Assembly: GCF_013282155.1 (NCBI RefSeq)
Contig: NZ_BLWI01000008.1
Location: 669,470-733,469, forward strand
Length of the DNA: 64,000 bases
DNA from: Sulfitobacter sp. HGT1
GTDB taxonomy: Bacteria > Pseudomonadota > Alphaproteobacteria > Rhodobacterales > Rhodobacteraceae
Direction: 5' to 3'
In this document: in pieces, positions 1 through 9,807 of the stretch
How the letters are laid out: each line of letters opens with the position of its first letter
Position numbering within the stretch: the stretch's first letter is position 1
The notes under the pieces: generated by a model
What the model was told of the DNA's origin: nothing
Databases searched by the model: none
Seen by the model: only the letters and a program-made list of their open reading frames with translations
Made by a program: the position numbers and the translations under genes

Positions 1-2712
1 GGTCACGATCCCCATCAACATCAGAAAACCGATGACAACAGACAACCCGATGGCCGACCCGTTCAGATACAGCGCAAAGATCGCCCCGCCGATGGCCAAA
101 GGCAGCGACAACAGGATCGTGACAGGGGTGACAAAGCTGTGAAACAGCAAGACCAACACGACATAGACCAGCAAGATACCCGCCCCCATCGCAAGGCCGA
201 ACTGGGTGAACACCTCGCCCATCACTTCGGCGTCGCCCGCACTTTGGATCGACGTGCCTTCGGGCATGGCTTGCGCAATCGGCAGCGCCATCACGGCTTG
301 GGTCGCAGGCCCCAGCAACCCGTCAGGGGCTAGGTCTGCTTCTACGCTGGTGCGGTACTGACGGTCATAACGTTCGATCTTGCTGGGCCCCGATGACAGC
401 GCCACATCGGCCACAACGCTGATCGGCACAGGGCTGCCCGTAGAGGACGGCACCCGCAATCCTGCCAGACGGCTCAGATCATCGCGCACGTCTTTTTTCA
501 CGCGCACAAGGATCGGGATTTGCCGGTCGCCTGCATTGAATTTTGCCACGTTACTGTCGGTATCCCCCAAGGTCGCAATCCGGATCGTGCTGGCCAGCGC
601 CGCTGACGTGACCCCCATTTCGGCCGCCAGTTGCGGGCGCGGGGTGATCTGGATTTCAGGGCGCACCAGAGACGCGGTTGTCGCAGCGTTCACGATGTCA
701 GGCAGATCATTCATCTGATTGGACAGTTCAATCGCCGCAGCCGAGGCCGCCGCTTCGGTATCGCCCAACACGTTCAGCTGCACATCCCGCTGACCGTTGT
801 CTTTCAACACGTTGATCTTGACGTCGGGCAAGTCCTGCAACAGCGCTTTCATATCGTCTTCGATGACAAAAGAAGACCGGTCGCGGGTGTTTTTCTGGCC
901 GTAGTTCACAATGACATTCGCCTTGGTATCAGACGATGTGCCGCCTTCGACAAAGACATTTGTCACTTCGGGGATCTGGCCAAGGATCGCCGACACCTCG
1001 CGCCCGCTTGCACGGGTTTGTTCAAGGGTCGAACCGGGTGGCAATTCCAGCGAAACCGCCGACCGGCCCCGGTCTGCGGCAGGCACAAATTCGGACGGCA
1101 ACAGCGTGGCCGAATAGATCGATCCGGCAAAGATGCCCAAACCCAACAACAAGGTCGCTGTCCGGTTGCGCAGGGTCCACCCCAGCACCGCCATATAGCG
1201 GCGCATCAGAAAGCCGTCCTTTTCCTCTTCGGGGGCGATCCCGTCGCGCAGGAAATAGGCCGCCATCATCGGCGTGATCAACCGTGCAACCAGCAGCGAA
1301 AACAGCACCGCAACAGCGACCGTCAGGCCGAACTGCTTGAAATACTGCCCCGCGATACCCGACATAAAGCTGACCGGCGCAAACACGGCCACGATGGTAA
1401 AACTGATCGCGATAACGGTCAGACCGATCTCCGAGGCCGCTTCCTCGGAGGCCTCATAGGCCGGTTTGCCCATCTGGATATGCCGGACGATGTTTTCAAT
1501 CTCGACGATTGCGTCATCGACCAGAATACCCGTGACCAGCGTGATCCCCAGCAAACTGACCGTGTTCAGCGAAAACCCAAGGTACTGCATGACCATGAAG
1601 GTCGGAATGATCGACAACGGCAATGCGACCGCCGTGATGATCGTGGCCCGCCAGTTGCGCAAAAACAAGAACACCACGATGATCGCCAAAGCGGCCCCTT
1701 CATACAGCGTATCCATCGCGGAATGGTAGTTGCCTTCGGTATAGGTGGTGGCGTCATCAATCAGCGAGAAACTGGCGTTGGGATATTCCTCGCCCAGCTC
1801 GGCCAGCCGTTCCTTGGCATTGTCCCCTGCGGCCAGATCGCTGGCACCGGTGGACCGGAAAATCCCGAAAGCAACAACAGGCTGGCCGTCCAGCATGGCA
1901 AAGCTGCTCGCCTCGGTGGAGCCGTCAAAGACCTTGCCCAGATCGTCCAGCCGCACGGTACGCCCCGGCGACGTGGTGATCGGTGTCGCGGCCAGTTGCG
2001 CCACGGTGTCGGCACTGCCAAGCGCGCGGATCGAATATTCCTGCCCGCCCAGATCACCGGACCCGCCGCCCAGATCAATGTTGTTCTGGCGCAGCTGGTT
2101 GTTCACTTCGGACGCGGTCAGGCCCAAGGACAGCAAGCGGTCAACGTCCAGCTCAACCTCGATCGCGCGGTCACCACCGCCGATGCGGGTCACCTTGCCC
2201 ACACCATTTTCGACCTGCAATTCGCGTGCGACGATCTCATCCACAAAATAAGATAGTTCCTGAATGGATTGCGTCGGGTCCGACACCGCATAGGTCAGGA
2301 TCGCCTGCCCCGTCACATCCAGACGTTTGATGACCGGCTCGGTCGAATTTTCAGGCAAATCGCCCTGCACCCCCGCAACCGCGTCCTTGATATCGGTCAG
2401 GGCCGTGGCGCTGTCGGTTTCCAGTTCGAATTCAATGGTCAAAGTCGCGGTGCCGTCAGACGCAACGGCCGTCACATGTTTGACCCCCGTGACATCAGAA
2501 ACAGCGCTTTCGACAGGCTTGACGATCTGGGTCGCGATTTCAGTCGGCGCGGCCCCCGACTGCCCGATCGTCACGGTGACAATCGGAATGTCTATGTTGG
2601 GGAATTGCGTGACCGGCAGCCGGAAGAACCCAACGATACCGATCAGACACAGTACCAGAAACAGCGCCAGCGACGGCACCGGCGACCGGATCGCCCAAGT
2701 TGACATATTCAT
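1..2712 (-). CDS. RND efflux transporter permease (partial, C-terminus outside window)
   Basis: Inner-membrane proton-driven pump of the hydrophobe/amphiphile efflux (AcrB-like, HAE-1) class. The minus strand stays open from an ATG at 2712 to the window edge, about 904 residues. The N-terminus (MNMSTWAIRSPVPSLALF) is a typical first membrane helix, followed by a large periplasmic loop and then the TM4 segment LVDDAIVEIENIV, whose Asp pair is the proton relay of RND pumps. Helix-rich segments near the window start match TM9-TM11. The start overlaps the stop of the upstream adaptor gene by 4 bp (ATGA), so the two form one operon and one pump. Substrate cannot be told from sequence. The 3' end lies beyond position 1. 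Confidence 0.93.
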   Translation of the reverse strand, partial: MNMSTWAIRSPVPSLALFLVLCLIGIVGFFRLPVTQFPNIDIPIVTVTIGQSGAAPTEIATQIVKPVESAVSDVTGVKHVTAVASDGTATLTIEFELETDSATALTDIKDAVAGVQGDLPENSTEPVIKRLDVTGQAILTYAVSDPTQSIQELSYFVDEIVARELQVENGVGKVTRIGGGDRAIEVELDVDRLLSLGLTASEVNNQLRQNNIDLGGGSGDLGGQEYSIRALGSADTVAQLAATPITTSPGRTVRLDDLGKVFDGSTEASSFAMLDGQPVVAFGIFRSTGASDLAAGDNAKERLAELGEEYPNASFSLIDDATTYTEGNYHSAMDTLYEGAALAIIVVFLFLRNWRATIITAVALPLSIIPTFMVMQYLGFSLNTVSLLGITLVTGILVDDAIVEIENIVRHIQMGKPAYEASEEAASEIGLTVIAISFTIVAVFAPVSFMSGIAGQYFKQFGLTVAVAVLFSLLVARLITPMMAAYFLRDGIAPEEEKDGFLMRRYMAVLGWTLRNRTATLLLGLGIFAGSIYSATLLPSEFVPAADRGRSAVSLELPPGSTLEQTRASGREVSAILGQIPEVTNVFVEGGTSSDTKANVIVNYGQKNTRDRSSFVIEDDMKALLQDLPDVKINVLKDNGQRDVQLNVLGDTEAAASAAAIELSNQMNDLPDIVNAATTASLVRPEIQITPRPQLAAEMGVTSAALASTIRIATLGDTDSNVAKFNAGDRQIPILVRVKKDVRDDLSRLAGLRVPSSTGSPVPISVVADVALSSGPSKIERYDRQYRTSVEADLAPDGLLGPATQAVMALPIAQAMPEGTSIQSAGDAEVMGEVFTQFGLAMGAGILLVYVVLVLLFHSFVTPVTILLSLPLAIGGAIFALYLNGSAIGLSVVIGFLMLMGIVT

Positions 2713-3875
2713 TCTGAAACAACCTTCTGCGGGATCGGGTTAACCTTGTCCCCGTCCGAAAAGAAGGCGCTGGCACGGGCCACCACAACCGCCCCGTCGT
2801 CCAGACCGGATATGACTTCGCGGACATCATTCCAGATCAGCCCCGCCGTGATAGCGCGCCGGATCAGCGTGTTGTCTTGCACCTCCAGCAGGTAATCGCC
2901 CTTGGCATCGGTCAGGATCGCCGTCGTGGGCACGGTCAAGCCTTCGTGGCGGTCCGTGATGATCCACCCGCCCGCGAATATCCCCGTGCGCAGCGCGTTG
3001 CTGCCCTCAAGCGACACGCGCACATCCCCCAGCCGGTTTGTGGCATCCACAGTCGGGGCAACAAGACGGACAGCACCCTGAACCGTACCGGCACCGGGGA
3101 TATCGACCTGCGCCGGATCACCGATGCCGATCTGGGCCAGCGCCGTTTCGACGACGTCGGCCTTTACCTCGATCACGCCGTCCTGAATCATCCGAAACAA
3201 CGGGTCCGCCCCACTGGTGGCAATCGCCCCCACCTGCGCATTGCGTGCCGAAACGATGCCGGCGGTGGGTGCCTTGATGGTGGCGTGATCCAGATTAAGC
3301 TGGGCAATGTCCAACTGCGCCTGCGCCTGCAACACCTGCGCCTTGGCAACCTCGAGCCCGTCTTCTGCCGATGCTGCTGCGGCATCTGCTGTCTGGCTGT
3401 TCGCCACGGCCTGATCCAGCGCGGCCTGGGTCACGTTGCCGGACCGGTCAAGCTGTTGGGTACGTTCAAGAACACTGCGTGCCTGCGCTGCCGATGCCTT
3501 GGTCGATGCGATCTGGCTTTGTGCCTGGCGCACACCGGCCTGAGCCCGCACGAATTCGGCATTGGCCTGTGACAATTGTGCTTTCAGCGTGTCGGTGTTC
3601 AACTGGGCCAACGTGTCGCCCTTTGCGACCTTGGCCCCGATGTCCACCATCAATTCCTCTATCGGGTAACCGGTCACCTGCGGATAGACCAGAACCTCGC
3701 GGTAGGGTTCCAACGTGCCCGAAATCGGGATGCGGTTCACCACCTCCGTCACGGTTGCAGTGGCAACGGTGACACTTGGGACCCGTTTCAAATCAGCCTC
3801 TTGGGCCAGTACGGTCTGCGCCGTGACGGCAAGCAAAAGCGCAGCCCCCAAGTGTCGTGCCAATACCAATTTCAT
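2709..3875 (-). CDS. RND efflux periplasmic adaptor (membrane fusion protein)
   Basis: 388-residue HlyD/AcrA-family adaptor that links the RND permease to an outer-membrane channel. An N-terminal signal sequence (about residues 1-24, ending TVLAQ) is followed by a lipoyl/barrel-sandwich half (about 45-95), an Ala/Gln-rich alpha-hairpin (about 95-200), the second lipoyl half (KAPTAGIVSARNAQVG), then beta-barrel and membrane-proximal domains. There is no lipobox Cys, so it is probably a soluble or N-terminally anchored periplasmic protein. It is the first gene of a two-gene unit with the permease. No TolC-like gene or regulator lies beside it. Confidence 0.93.
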   Translation of the reverse strand: MKLVLARHLGAALLLAVTAQTVLAQEADLKRVPSVTVATATVTEVVNRIPISGTLEPYREVLVYPQVTGYPIEELMVDIGAKVAKGDTLAQLNTDTLKAQLSQANAEFVRAQAGVRQAQSQIASTKASAAQARSVLERTQQLDRSGNVTQAALDQAVANSQTADAAAASAEDGLEVAKAQVLQAQAQLDIAQLNLDHATIKAPTAGIVSARNAQVGAIATSGADPLFRMIQDGVIEVKADVVETALAQIGIGDPAQVDIPGAGTVQGAVRLVAPTVDATNRLGDVRVSLEGSNALRTGIFAGGWIITDRHEGLTVPTTAILTDAKGDYLLEVQDNTLIRRAITAGLIWNDVREVISGLDDGAVVVARASAFFSDGDKVNPIPQKVVSE

Positions 3876-3937
3876 TGCAAGCTCCGCCTTTTAGGTCGTG
3901 TACATCTGCGCCTTCCAAATCGAAATGCAATGGCGAA

Positions 3938-3955
3938 GCACCGGATAATCGGTGC
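3938..3955 (-). terminator. Hairpin downstream of the Rieske oxygenase gene
   Basis: Inverted repeat GCACCG-N6-CGGTGC just after the stop of the Rieske oxygenase on the minus strand. There is no clear T-run after it on that strand, so termination is only suggested by position. Confidence 0.35.
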
Positions 3956-3963
3956 AAAAGGGC

Positions 3964-5004
3964 TCAGTTCCCCTGCATCTTTGCGTCAACGAGCACTTCT
4001 TGGGCAATCATCGCCTCAAGCTGGCGGCGGAACCGAAGTTGCCCCGCATCAATGGGCAGGTCAATATGCGGGCTGGTCTTGGCTGCCATCCCGTTTTGCA
4101 CCGCGTTCAACACCGCGCGATCTTCTTCAAAGGCGTGCTGCACGTCCTCGCTCATCATCTGCGACAGCGCCTCATCCTCGGGTCGGATATTGCGCAGCTG
4201 GAACCAGTAATAACGGGTTTTGCCAGCGGTGGTCGGCGTCATGAAATTCATGCTGTCCATGATGAATGTATCGGGGTGCAGCGGCCCGTCTGGCCCGCCC
4301 GTCCCCGCAGGTGTGAACACCGCACGGATCAGCGCATGGGACGGATAGCGCACCTCGTAATGCTGAAGCCTGTCGCAGTTGCCCTTGAAACCAATCACCT
4401 TTTTATAAAACGGTGCCGGTTCGACATCCATCATCCAGCGGTGCACGATCACACCGTTATCGGTTTTCTTGACCCGCAGCGGGGTGTCCTTGGTAGCGGC
4501 CTGCCCAAAGCTGCCGCCATGCACCCACGCCACATGGGTCGGATCCAGCAGATTGTCGCACATCAACAGATAGTTGCAGTCTAGCTCCATCGCCGCACCA
4601 CGGTTCATCCCCCAATCGGGATTGTCAAAATTCTCGATCTCGAAAATCTCTTCGGGGTCTGCCAGCACCGGATTGCCCATCCAGATCCAGACCAGACCGT
4701 ATTTTTCATGGGTCGGATAGGCATGAACCCGTGCCTCTGACGGAATGCGCCCGCCGGGGGCCCAAACGCATTGCCCCACGCAATCAAACGTCAGCCCGTG
4801 ATAGCCGCATTCGACGCTGTCCCCCTGCAAGCGCCCCATCGACAGCGGCAGCTTGCGGTGCGGGCAGGCATCATCCAGCGCGACAACATCGCCGGCTTGG
4901 GTGCGAAACATGCAGATGTTTTTCTCAAGCACGGTGACCTGTGTCAGCGCATGGCTGATTTCATGATCCCAAGCGGCCACATACCAAGCGTTCTTTAAAA
5001 ACAT
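3964..5004 (-). CDS. Rieske [2Fe-2S] ring-hydroxylating/demethylating oxygenase, VanA-like
   Basis: 346-residue terminal oxygenase subunit of the vanillate O-demethylase/phthalate oxygenase type. The Rieske cluster ligands are CPHR and CGYHG in the N-terminal third. The mononuclear iron site is NLLDPTHVAWVH (D-x2-H-x4-H) near residue 155. The ATG at 5004 (MFLKNAWYVAAW) is preferred because the family starts this way; an in-frame start 27 bp upstream exists. No reductase or ferredoxin partner is next to it and neighbours are unrelated (RND pump, ptsP), so its electron donor must be elsewhere. O-demethylation of an aromatic acid is a family-based guess; other aromatic or N-methyl substrates are possible. 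Confidence 0.88.
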   Translation of the reverse strand: MFLKNAWYVAAWDHEISHALTQVTVLEKNICMFRTQAGDVVALDDACPHRKLPLSMGRLQGDSVECGYHGLTFDCVGQCVWAPGGRIPSEARVHAYPTHEKYGLVWIWMGNPVLADPEEIFEIENFDNPDWGMNRGAAMELDCNYLLMCDNLLDPTHVAWVHGGSFGQAATKDTPLRVKKTDNGVIVHRWMMDVEPAPFYKKVIGFKGNCDRLQHYEVRYPSHALIRAVFTPAGTGGPDGPLHPDTFIMDSMNFMTPTTAGKTRYYWFQLRNIRPEDEALSQMMSEDVQHAFEEDRAVLNAVQNGMAAKTSPHIDLPIDAGQLRFRRQLEAMIAQEVLVDAKMQGN

Positions 5005-5277
5005 ATCGCGATCCCCAGAGTGTGAGGACACCAGACCCTTTTCGACGGGCTTTCGTCAAGGCGGGCGACCGAAATCCGGCGCGATGTTGATAAACGCCCT
5101 AAATAGTTCGAAAATTGCAAGATTTAGCGGAGCAACAATGTGAGGCGAGCGCCACTTGGCCTGCTGAGTGAAATAATCCAATCCGATCACTGCATGACGC
5201 ATACCCTGAACGCAAATCGAAAATCCCGAGCGTTTTCAAAACACTTGCGGCCAGACCTCATGTAAAATGCGGAAAAC
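5005..5277. other. Intergenic region between ptsP and the Rieske gene
   Basis: About 270 bp with no gene. It is AT-richer than its surroundings and should hold the promoter of the minus-strand Rieske gene. I see no convincing promoter boxes or operator. Confidence 0.5.
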
Positions 5278-5295
5278 GGATAATCCGGCTTATCC
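5274..5295 (-). terminator. Hairpin with short T-run after ptsP
   Basis: Inverted repeat GGATAA-N6-TTATCC at 5278-5295, directly after the ptsP stop on the minus strand and followed there by GTTTTCC. It is a weak intrinsic-terminator candidate. Confidence 0.4.
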
Positions 5296-5302
5296 CCAGA
5301 CC

Positions 5303-7564
5303 CTAGGGCAGCTTGCGCACTTCGGCTGTCTGGTGGCGCAGATACTCCATGACGGCTGCGCGAACGGATTGATCGCCACGGTCGCGCGCCTCGTAAATCA
5401 CCGCGCGGACTTCATTCAGATTGGACCGCCGCAGCAGGTTCTTGACCGGCCCGATCGACGCTGGCCGCATCGACAGGGTCGTGATCCCGATCGCCGCAAA
5501 ACAAAGCGCCTCTACGGGGCGACCTGCGTCTTCCCCGCAGAATGACAGCGGCGTGCCGGTTTCGCGACAGCGCGCCACAATGCCCTCAAGGAAGGTCAAA
5601 AAGCTGACGTTCAACGTGTCATAGCGCCGCCGGACCAATTCGTTCTCGCGGTCAGCCGCAAAGAAGAACTGCTTCAAGTCATTGCCACCGATGGACAGAA
5701 ACTCGACCTCTTCGAAAAACTTCTTGGGCGCGAACGCCAGCGAAGGTGTCTCGAGCATCGCGCCTATTTCAAGGTGCGACGGCAGCTTGTGACCCAGACG
5801 CGCCTCGCGGGCCAAGGTCTTATCCATCTCGGCGCGGGCCGCACGGTATTCTTCGAATTGCGCCACAAAGGGGAACATCACCGACAAGGGCCGCCCGTTT
5901 GCCGCACGGATCAACGCCTGCAACTGCATCCGCATGATACCGGGTTTATCCAGGCCTACCCGAATGGCGCGCCAGCCCAATGCGGGGTTCGGCTCGTCGT
6001 TGGGTTTCATATAGGGCAGCACTTTGTCAGACCCGATATCAAGCGTCCGGAACACCACACGCTTGCCATTCGCCGCATCCAGGACACGGTTGTAAAGTGC
6101 TGATAACTCTGACCTTCTTGGCATCTTGCTGCGCACAAGGAATTGCAGCTCGGTCCGGAACAACCCGACACCTTCGGCACCCGACCCGTCCAGCGACGGC
6201 AGATCAGCCATCAAGCCCGCGTTCATGTGCAAACCCACAACCGTCCCGCACAGCGTTTCCGCCGGCTTGTCGCGGATCGAGGCATAGCGCTCCTGCGCCT
6301 CGGCCTGCATCGCGATTTTATCGCGGAAAGCGGATGCCACGTTTTCGTCGGGGCGCAGATGCACGATCCCCTGTTCACCGTCCACCATGATCCGGTCGCC
6401 ATTCAACGCATCATTGGTGATATGCGCGGCATGCACGATCAAGGGGATCGCCAAAGCGCGGGCAACGATCGCCGCATGGCTGCCAACCGACCCGCCCTCA
6501 AGAACGATACCGCGCAGGGAACGGCCATATTCCAGCAGCTCGGCCGGGCCGATATTGCGCGCAACCAAGATCGGGTCCACAGGCATTTCCGCCCCCGTAT
6601 CAGACCCTTGCCCGGTCAGAATACGCAGCAACCTGTTGCTCAGGTCATCCAGATCCGACAGGCGTTCGCGCAGATAGGCGTCGCTTGCCTGCCCCATGCG
6701 CGACCGCGCCAGGGATTGCTCTTTCTCGACGGCGGCCTCGGCTGACAGACCACGGTCGATGTCTTCTTCCATGCGCCGCATCCAGCCTTTGGAATTGGCG
6801 AACATCCGGTAGGCTTCCAGCACCTGCCGCTGGTCCTTGTCCCCGCCCGCCATCGACATCATCTGGTCCACGCTCACGCGCAGTTCATCAACTGCCTCGT
6901 TCAAGCGCTCTTTTTCGCGCACCGGATCATCTGCAACAGGGTTCGAGACCACGACGCGCGGCTCGTGCAGCCAGACATGGCCGTCAGCAACGCCCTCCTG
7001 GCCCACCGTACCGCGCAGCAAGACCGGCTGGCTGTGACGGGCCGACATTGCAGCCCCTTCGCCGACAAACGCGCCCAATTCGGTCATCTCGGCCAAAACC
7101 ATGGCGACGACCTCAAGCGCATAAACCTCATCGGCGGAAAATTCGCGAGCGGCTTTGGATTGCACAACCAGCACGCCCAGCATTTCGCCAAGCCGCTGCA
7201 CCGGAATACCCAAAAAGCTCGAATAAATTTCTTCGCCCGTTTCTGGCATGAACCGGAAACCGGGTGCCTGCGGGGCGTTGGGGGTATTCACGATCTGCTT
7301 GCGCTTGGCCACGCGCCCCACCAGACCTTCGCCCAGCTTCATGCGCGTTTCATGCACCGCACCGGGCTTCAAACCTTCGGTGGCACAGAGCTCAAGCGTG
7401 TCCACGTCGCGAAACAGATAGATCGAACAGACTTCGCAACCCATCGACGTCGCGATCAGATGGGTAATCCTGTCCAGCCGCGCCTGACCGGCTTCGTCGC
7501 TTGCCATCGCGTCGCGCAACCGCCCAAGCAGTTTGCGACTTTCTGTTTCAAACCCGTCGGCCAT
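5303..7564 (-). CDS. ptsP: Phosphoenolpyruvate-protein phosphotransferase PtsP (EI-Ntr)
   Basis: 753-residue first enzyme of the nitrogen-type phosphotransfer system, which passes phosphate from PEP to HPr/NPr for regulation rather than sugar uptake. An N-terminal GAF domain (about residues 20-160) precedes the HPr-binding region, the phospho-histidine domain with active-site loop GGSVGSHAAIVAR, and the C-terminal PEP-binding barrel with EIGAMLETPS and SFCGEDAGRP. Length and order fit PtsP. A strong Shine-Dalgarno (GGAGGAG) precedes the ATG. It lies downstream of lysC on the same strand, an arrangement common in this order. HPr and EIIA genes are not in the window. Confidence 0.96.
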   Translation of the reverse strand: MADGFETESRKLLGRLRDAMASDEAGQARLDRITHLIATSMGCEVCSIYLFRDVDTLELCATEGLKPGAVHETRMKLGEGLVGRVAKRKQIVNTPNAPQAPGFRFMPETGEEIYSSFLGIPVQRLGEMLGVLVVQSKAAREFSADEVYALEVVAMVLAEMTELGAFVGEGAAMSARHSQPVLLRGTVGQEGVADGHVWLHEPRVVVSNPVADDPVREKERLNEAVDELRVSVDQMMSMAGGDKDQRQVLEAYRMFANSKGWMRRMEEDIDRGLSAEAAVEKEQSLARSRMGQASDAYLRERLSDLDDLSNRLLRILTGQGSDTGAEMPVDPILVARNIGPAELLEYGRSLRGIVLEGGSVGSHAAIVARALAIPLIVHAAHITNDALNGDRIMVDGEQGIVHLRPDENVASAFRDKIAMQAEAQERYASIRDKPAETLCGTVVGLHMNAGLMADLPSLDGSGAEGVGLFRTELQFLVRSKMPRRSELSALYNRVLDAANGKRVVFRTLDIGSDKVLPYMKPNDEPNPALGWRAIRVGLDKPGIMRMQLQALIRAANGRPLSVMFPFVAQFEEYRAARAEMDKTLAREARLGHKLPSHLEIGAMLETPSLAFAPKKFFEEVEFLSIGGNDLKQFFFAADRENELVRRRYDTLNVSFLTFLEGIVARCRETGTPLSFCGEDAGRPVEALCFAAIGITTLSMRPASIGPVKNLLRRSNLNEVRAVIYEARDRGDQSVRAAVMEYLRHQTAEVRKLP

Positions 7565-7725
7565 GGTAAATTTCTCCTCCGCAAGGCCAGCTTAGATCAC
7601 AGGCCCCTCGAAAATGAAACGCCTGTTGTCATAAACACTTATCCGCCAGCGTTCATGCCACGAAAAGAAGCACCCTTCCAAAAGGCTGCCTCAATTGCGC
7701 TCCAGACCAACAGGTTGCACGGGAT

Positions 7726-8964
7726 TTAGGCAGCTTTGTCCAGCTCGAACGCATCATGCAGCGCCTGAACGGCCAGTTCCATGTATTTGCGGTCGATCAG
7801 CACCGAAATCTTGATCTCGGATGTGGTGATAACCTTGATGTTGATGCCCTCGTTGGACAGCACCTGGAACATCTTGGCCGCAACGCCGGTGTGGCTGCGC
7901 ATGCCGATGCCAACGACCGACACCTTGGCCACATCCGTGTCGGCGATCAATTCGTTGAAATTGATGGTGCCGGCAGCCTTGGCGTCGTCCATTGCTTTTT
8001 CAGCGCGCTTGGTCTGATCGACGGGGCAGGACCAGGTCATATCGGTGCGCCCTTCCTCCGAGATGTTCTGAACGATCATGTCCACGTTCACCCCACCCTC
8101 GCTCAGCGCGGTAAAGATCGCAGCAGCGATGCCCGGGCGGTCCGCCACAGACACAAGGGTCATCTTGGCTTCGTCACGCGAAAACGCGATTCCCGATACA
8201 ACATTACTTTCCATGATTTCCTCCTCATCACAGACCAGCGTTCCAGCTTCGTCCGATTGTTCCTCAAAACTGCTCAACACCCGCAGCTTGACCTTATAGC
8301 GCATGGCCAACTCGACCGACCGCGTCTGCAAAACCTTCGCGCCAAGCGATGCAAGCTCCAGCATCTCTTCGAACGCGATCTTGTCCAGCTTGCGGGCCTT
8401 GGCGCTGACGCGCGGGTCGGTGGTGTATACCCCGTCCACATCGGTATAAATATCGCAACGCTCGGCCTCGAACGCCGCCGCAAAGGCAACAGCAGTGGTA
8501 TCAGACCCGCCACGGCCCAGCGTGGTGATCCGGCCTTCGGGGCTGACCCCCTGGAAACCGGCAACCACCGCGACCTTCATGCCTTCGCCGAACTTCGCCA
8601 TGATATTGGCAGGCGGAATTTCTTCGATGCGGGCCGACGAATGCGCCGAGGTCGTCTTGACCGGCACCTGCCACCCTTGCCAACTGCGCGCAGGGATATC
8701 CATCTCTTGCAAGGTCAGCGCCATCAGACCGGCAGTGACATTCTCGCCGCTCGATACAACCGCGTCATATTCGCGCGCATCATATAGTGGCGACGTCTCG
8801 TTCACCCACCCGACAAGCTCGTTCGTCTTGCCAGACATGGCCGATACGATCACAATCACATCATAGCCCTTGGAGACTTCGACCCCCACGCGCTTGGCGG
8901 CGCGGCGGATACGGTCCAATGTGGCCACGGATGTGCCACCAAATTTCATCACCAGAACAGGCAT
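7726..8964 (-). CDS. lysC: Aspartate kinase
   Basis: 412-residue cytosolic enzyme that phosphorylates aspartate, the first step to lysine, threonine, methionine and diaminopimelate. The N-terminal kinase domain opens with the signature VMKFGGTSVA and contains TLGRGGSDTTAVA near residue 150. The C-terminal part has tandem ACT domains (about 265-410, e.g. VSVADRPGIAAAIF and VSVVGIGMRSHTGVA), which bind the feedback inhibitor. The length matches the alpha-subunit form. It is upstream of ptsP with a 160-bp gap, so co-transcription is possible but not certain. No leader peptide or lysine riboswitch was seen upstream. Confidence 0.97.
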   Translation of the reverse strand: MPVLVMKFGGTSVATLDRIRRAAKRVGVEVSKGYDVIVIVSAMSGKTNELVGWVNETSPLYDAREYDAVVSSGENVTAGLMALTLQEMDIPARSWQGWQVPVKTTSAHSSARIEEIPPANIMAKFGEGMKVAVVAGFQGVSPEGRITTLGRGGSDTTAVAFAAAFEAERCDIYTDVDGVYTTDPRVSAKARKLDKIAFEEMLELASLGAKVLQTRSVELAMRYKVKLRVLSSFEEQSDEAGTLVCDEEEIMESNVVSGIAFSRDEAKMTLVSVADRPGIAAAIFTALSEGGVNVDMIVQNISEEGRTDMTWSCPVDQTKRAEKAMDDAKAAGTINFNELIADTDVAKVSVVGIGMRSHTGVAAKMFQVLSNEGINIKVITTSEIKISVLIDRKYMELAVQALHDAFELDKAA

Positions 8965-9038
8965 AGGTCCCCCGTTGCAAAACTCCGGCGCGGTTTACGC
9001 GCAAGCGCCAGCCTTAGCAAGCCCACGCAGACCCCTCG

Positions 9039-9082
9039 TTCTCTGGCTTTTAAATATCCTGGGGTCCGGGGCAACGCCCCGG
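9039..9082 (-). repeat. Dispersed 3'-end repeat, copy A (hairpin plus GATATTT tail)
   Basis: Read on the minus strand: a GC hairpin CCGGGGC-N3-GCCCCGG (9066-9082) followed by GGATATTTAAAAGCCAGAGAA (9039-9059). It lies just after the SDR gene stop and before lysC. The same unit is found at 18841-18899, 33658-33705, 49400-49443 and 61678-61771. Position suggests a terminator or 3'-end element. Confidence 0.75.
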
Positions 9083-9116
9083 CGCTCTGCCAGAAACACC
9101 AAACCGTCAAATTGGC

Positions 9117-9761
9117 CTAAAACGGATGCGCACGCCCGTCCCAAGTTTCGAAACAACCCGTCGTCCCGATCGACAGCGCCTCAAACCGCTGGACAAGACC
9201 GTGCACCGCCTCATCCACGGTGATCGTGGCCGAATTTCCCCCCATATCGGTCTGCACCCAACCGGGGTGGTATATCCCGACGGCGATCCCTTCGGCTTTC
9301 AGATCGGTCGCGATATTGCGGCCCAGATTCAACACCGCCGCCTTCGAGGCGCGGTAGATATAGCTGCCGCCCGGGGCCAGTTCCGAGGACGCCATCTGCG
9401 ATGAAATAATCGCGATCTTGGGTGATTTGGCGCGGCGCAGATGTGGCAGCATCGCCTGAATGCTCAGGAACACCCCTGTCACATTGGTCGCAAAACTATG
9501 CGCCCAGACATCCGCACCATATCCGTCGTCAAAGCTGTCGCCCTTGTCCAGATACACCCCGGCATTGCACACCAGCAGGTCCAACGCACGGTCGCCCAGT
9601 TTTGCGGCCATGGCGCTGTGATCTTCGGGATGCGTCACATCCAGCTGGATATCGGCCATGGGCGAACGTCCGGTGCCAAACACCTCTTCGCCCTTGGCCC
9701 TGTACTGCGCGGCCAGCCCCGCGCCGATGCCGCGGCTCGCACCTGTGATCAGAATTGTCAT
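9117..9761 (-). CDS. SDR-family NAD(P)-dependent oxidoreductase
   Basis: 214-residue short-chain dehydrogenase/reductase. The nucleotide-binding motif TGASRGIG is at the very N-terminus, NAG at about residue 66, and the catalytic set is Ser in ISSQ and YRASK (Tyr-x3-Lys) near 135. The short C-terminus and lack of a typical substrate lobe resemble the C-factor/carbonyl-reductase type of SDR. Substrate is unknown. It is the last of a same-strand series (Nudix, DUF1178, SDR), with 46 bp separating it from the DUF1178 gene, so an operon is plausible. Confidence 0.9.
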   Translation of the reverse strand: MTILITGASRGIGAGLAAQYRAKGEEVFGTGRSPMADIQLDVTHPEDHSAMAAKLGDRALDLLVCNAGVYLDKGDSFDDGYGADVWAHSFATNVTGVFLSIQAMLPHLRRAKSPKIAIISSQMASSELAPGGSYIYRASKAAVLNLGRNIATDLKAEGIAVGIYHPGWVQTDMGGNSATITVDEAVHGLVQRFEALSIGTTGCFETWDGRAHPF

Positions 9762-9807
9762 GTCTCGGCTTCCTTTTGTCGCGCAACGCCTGCCCGGACG
9801 GGCCGGC

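Noticed and set aside
631..2256. 541-codon plus-strand open frame
   Set aside because: Antisense shadow of the RND permease; Arg/Gln/His-rich with no domain, and the minus strand shows full RND motifs.
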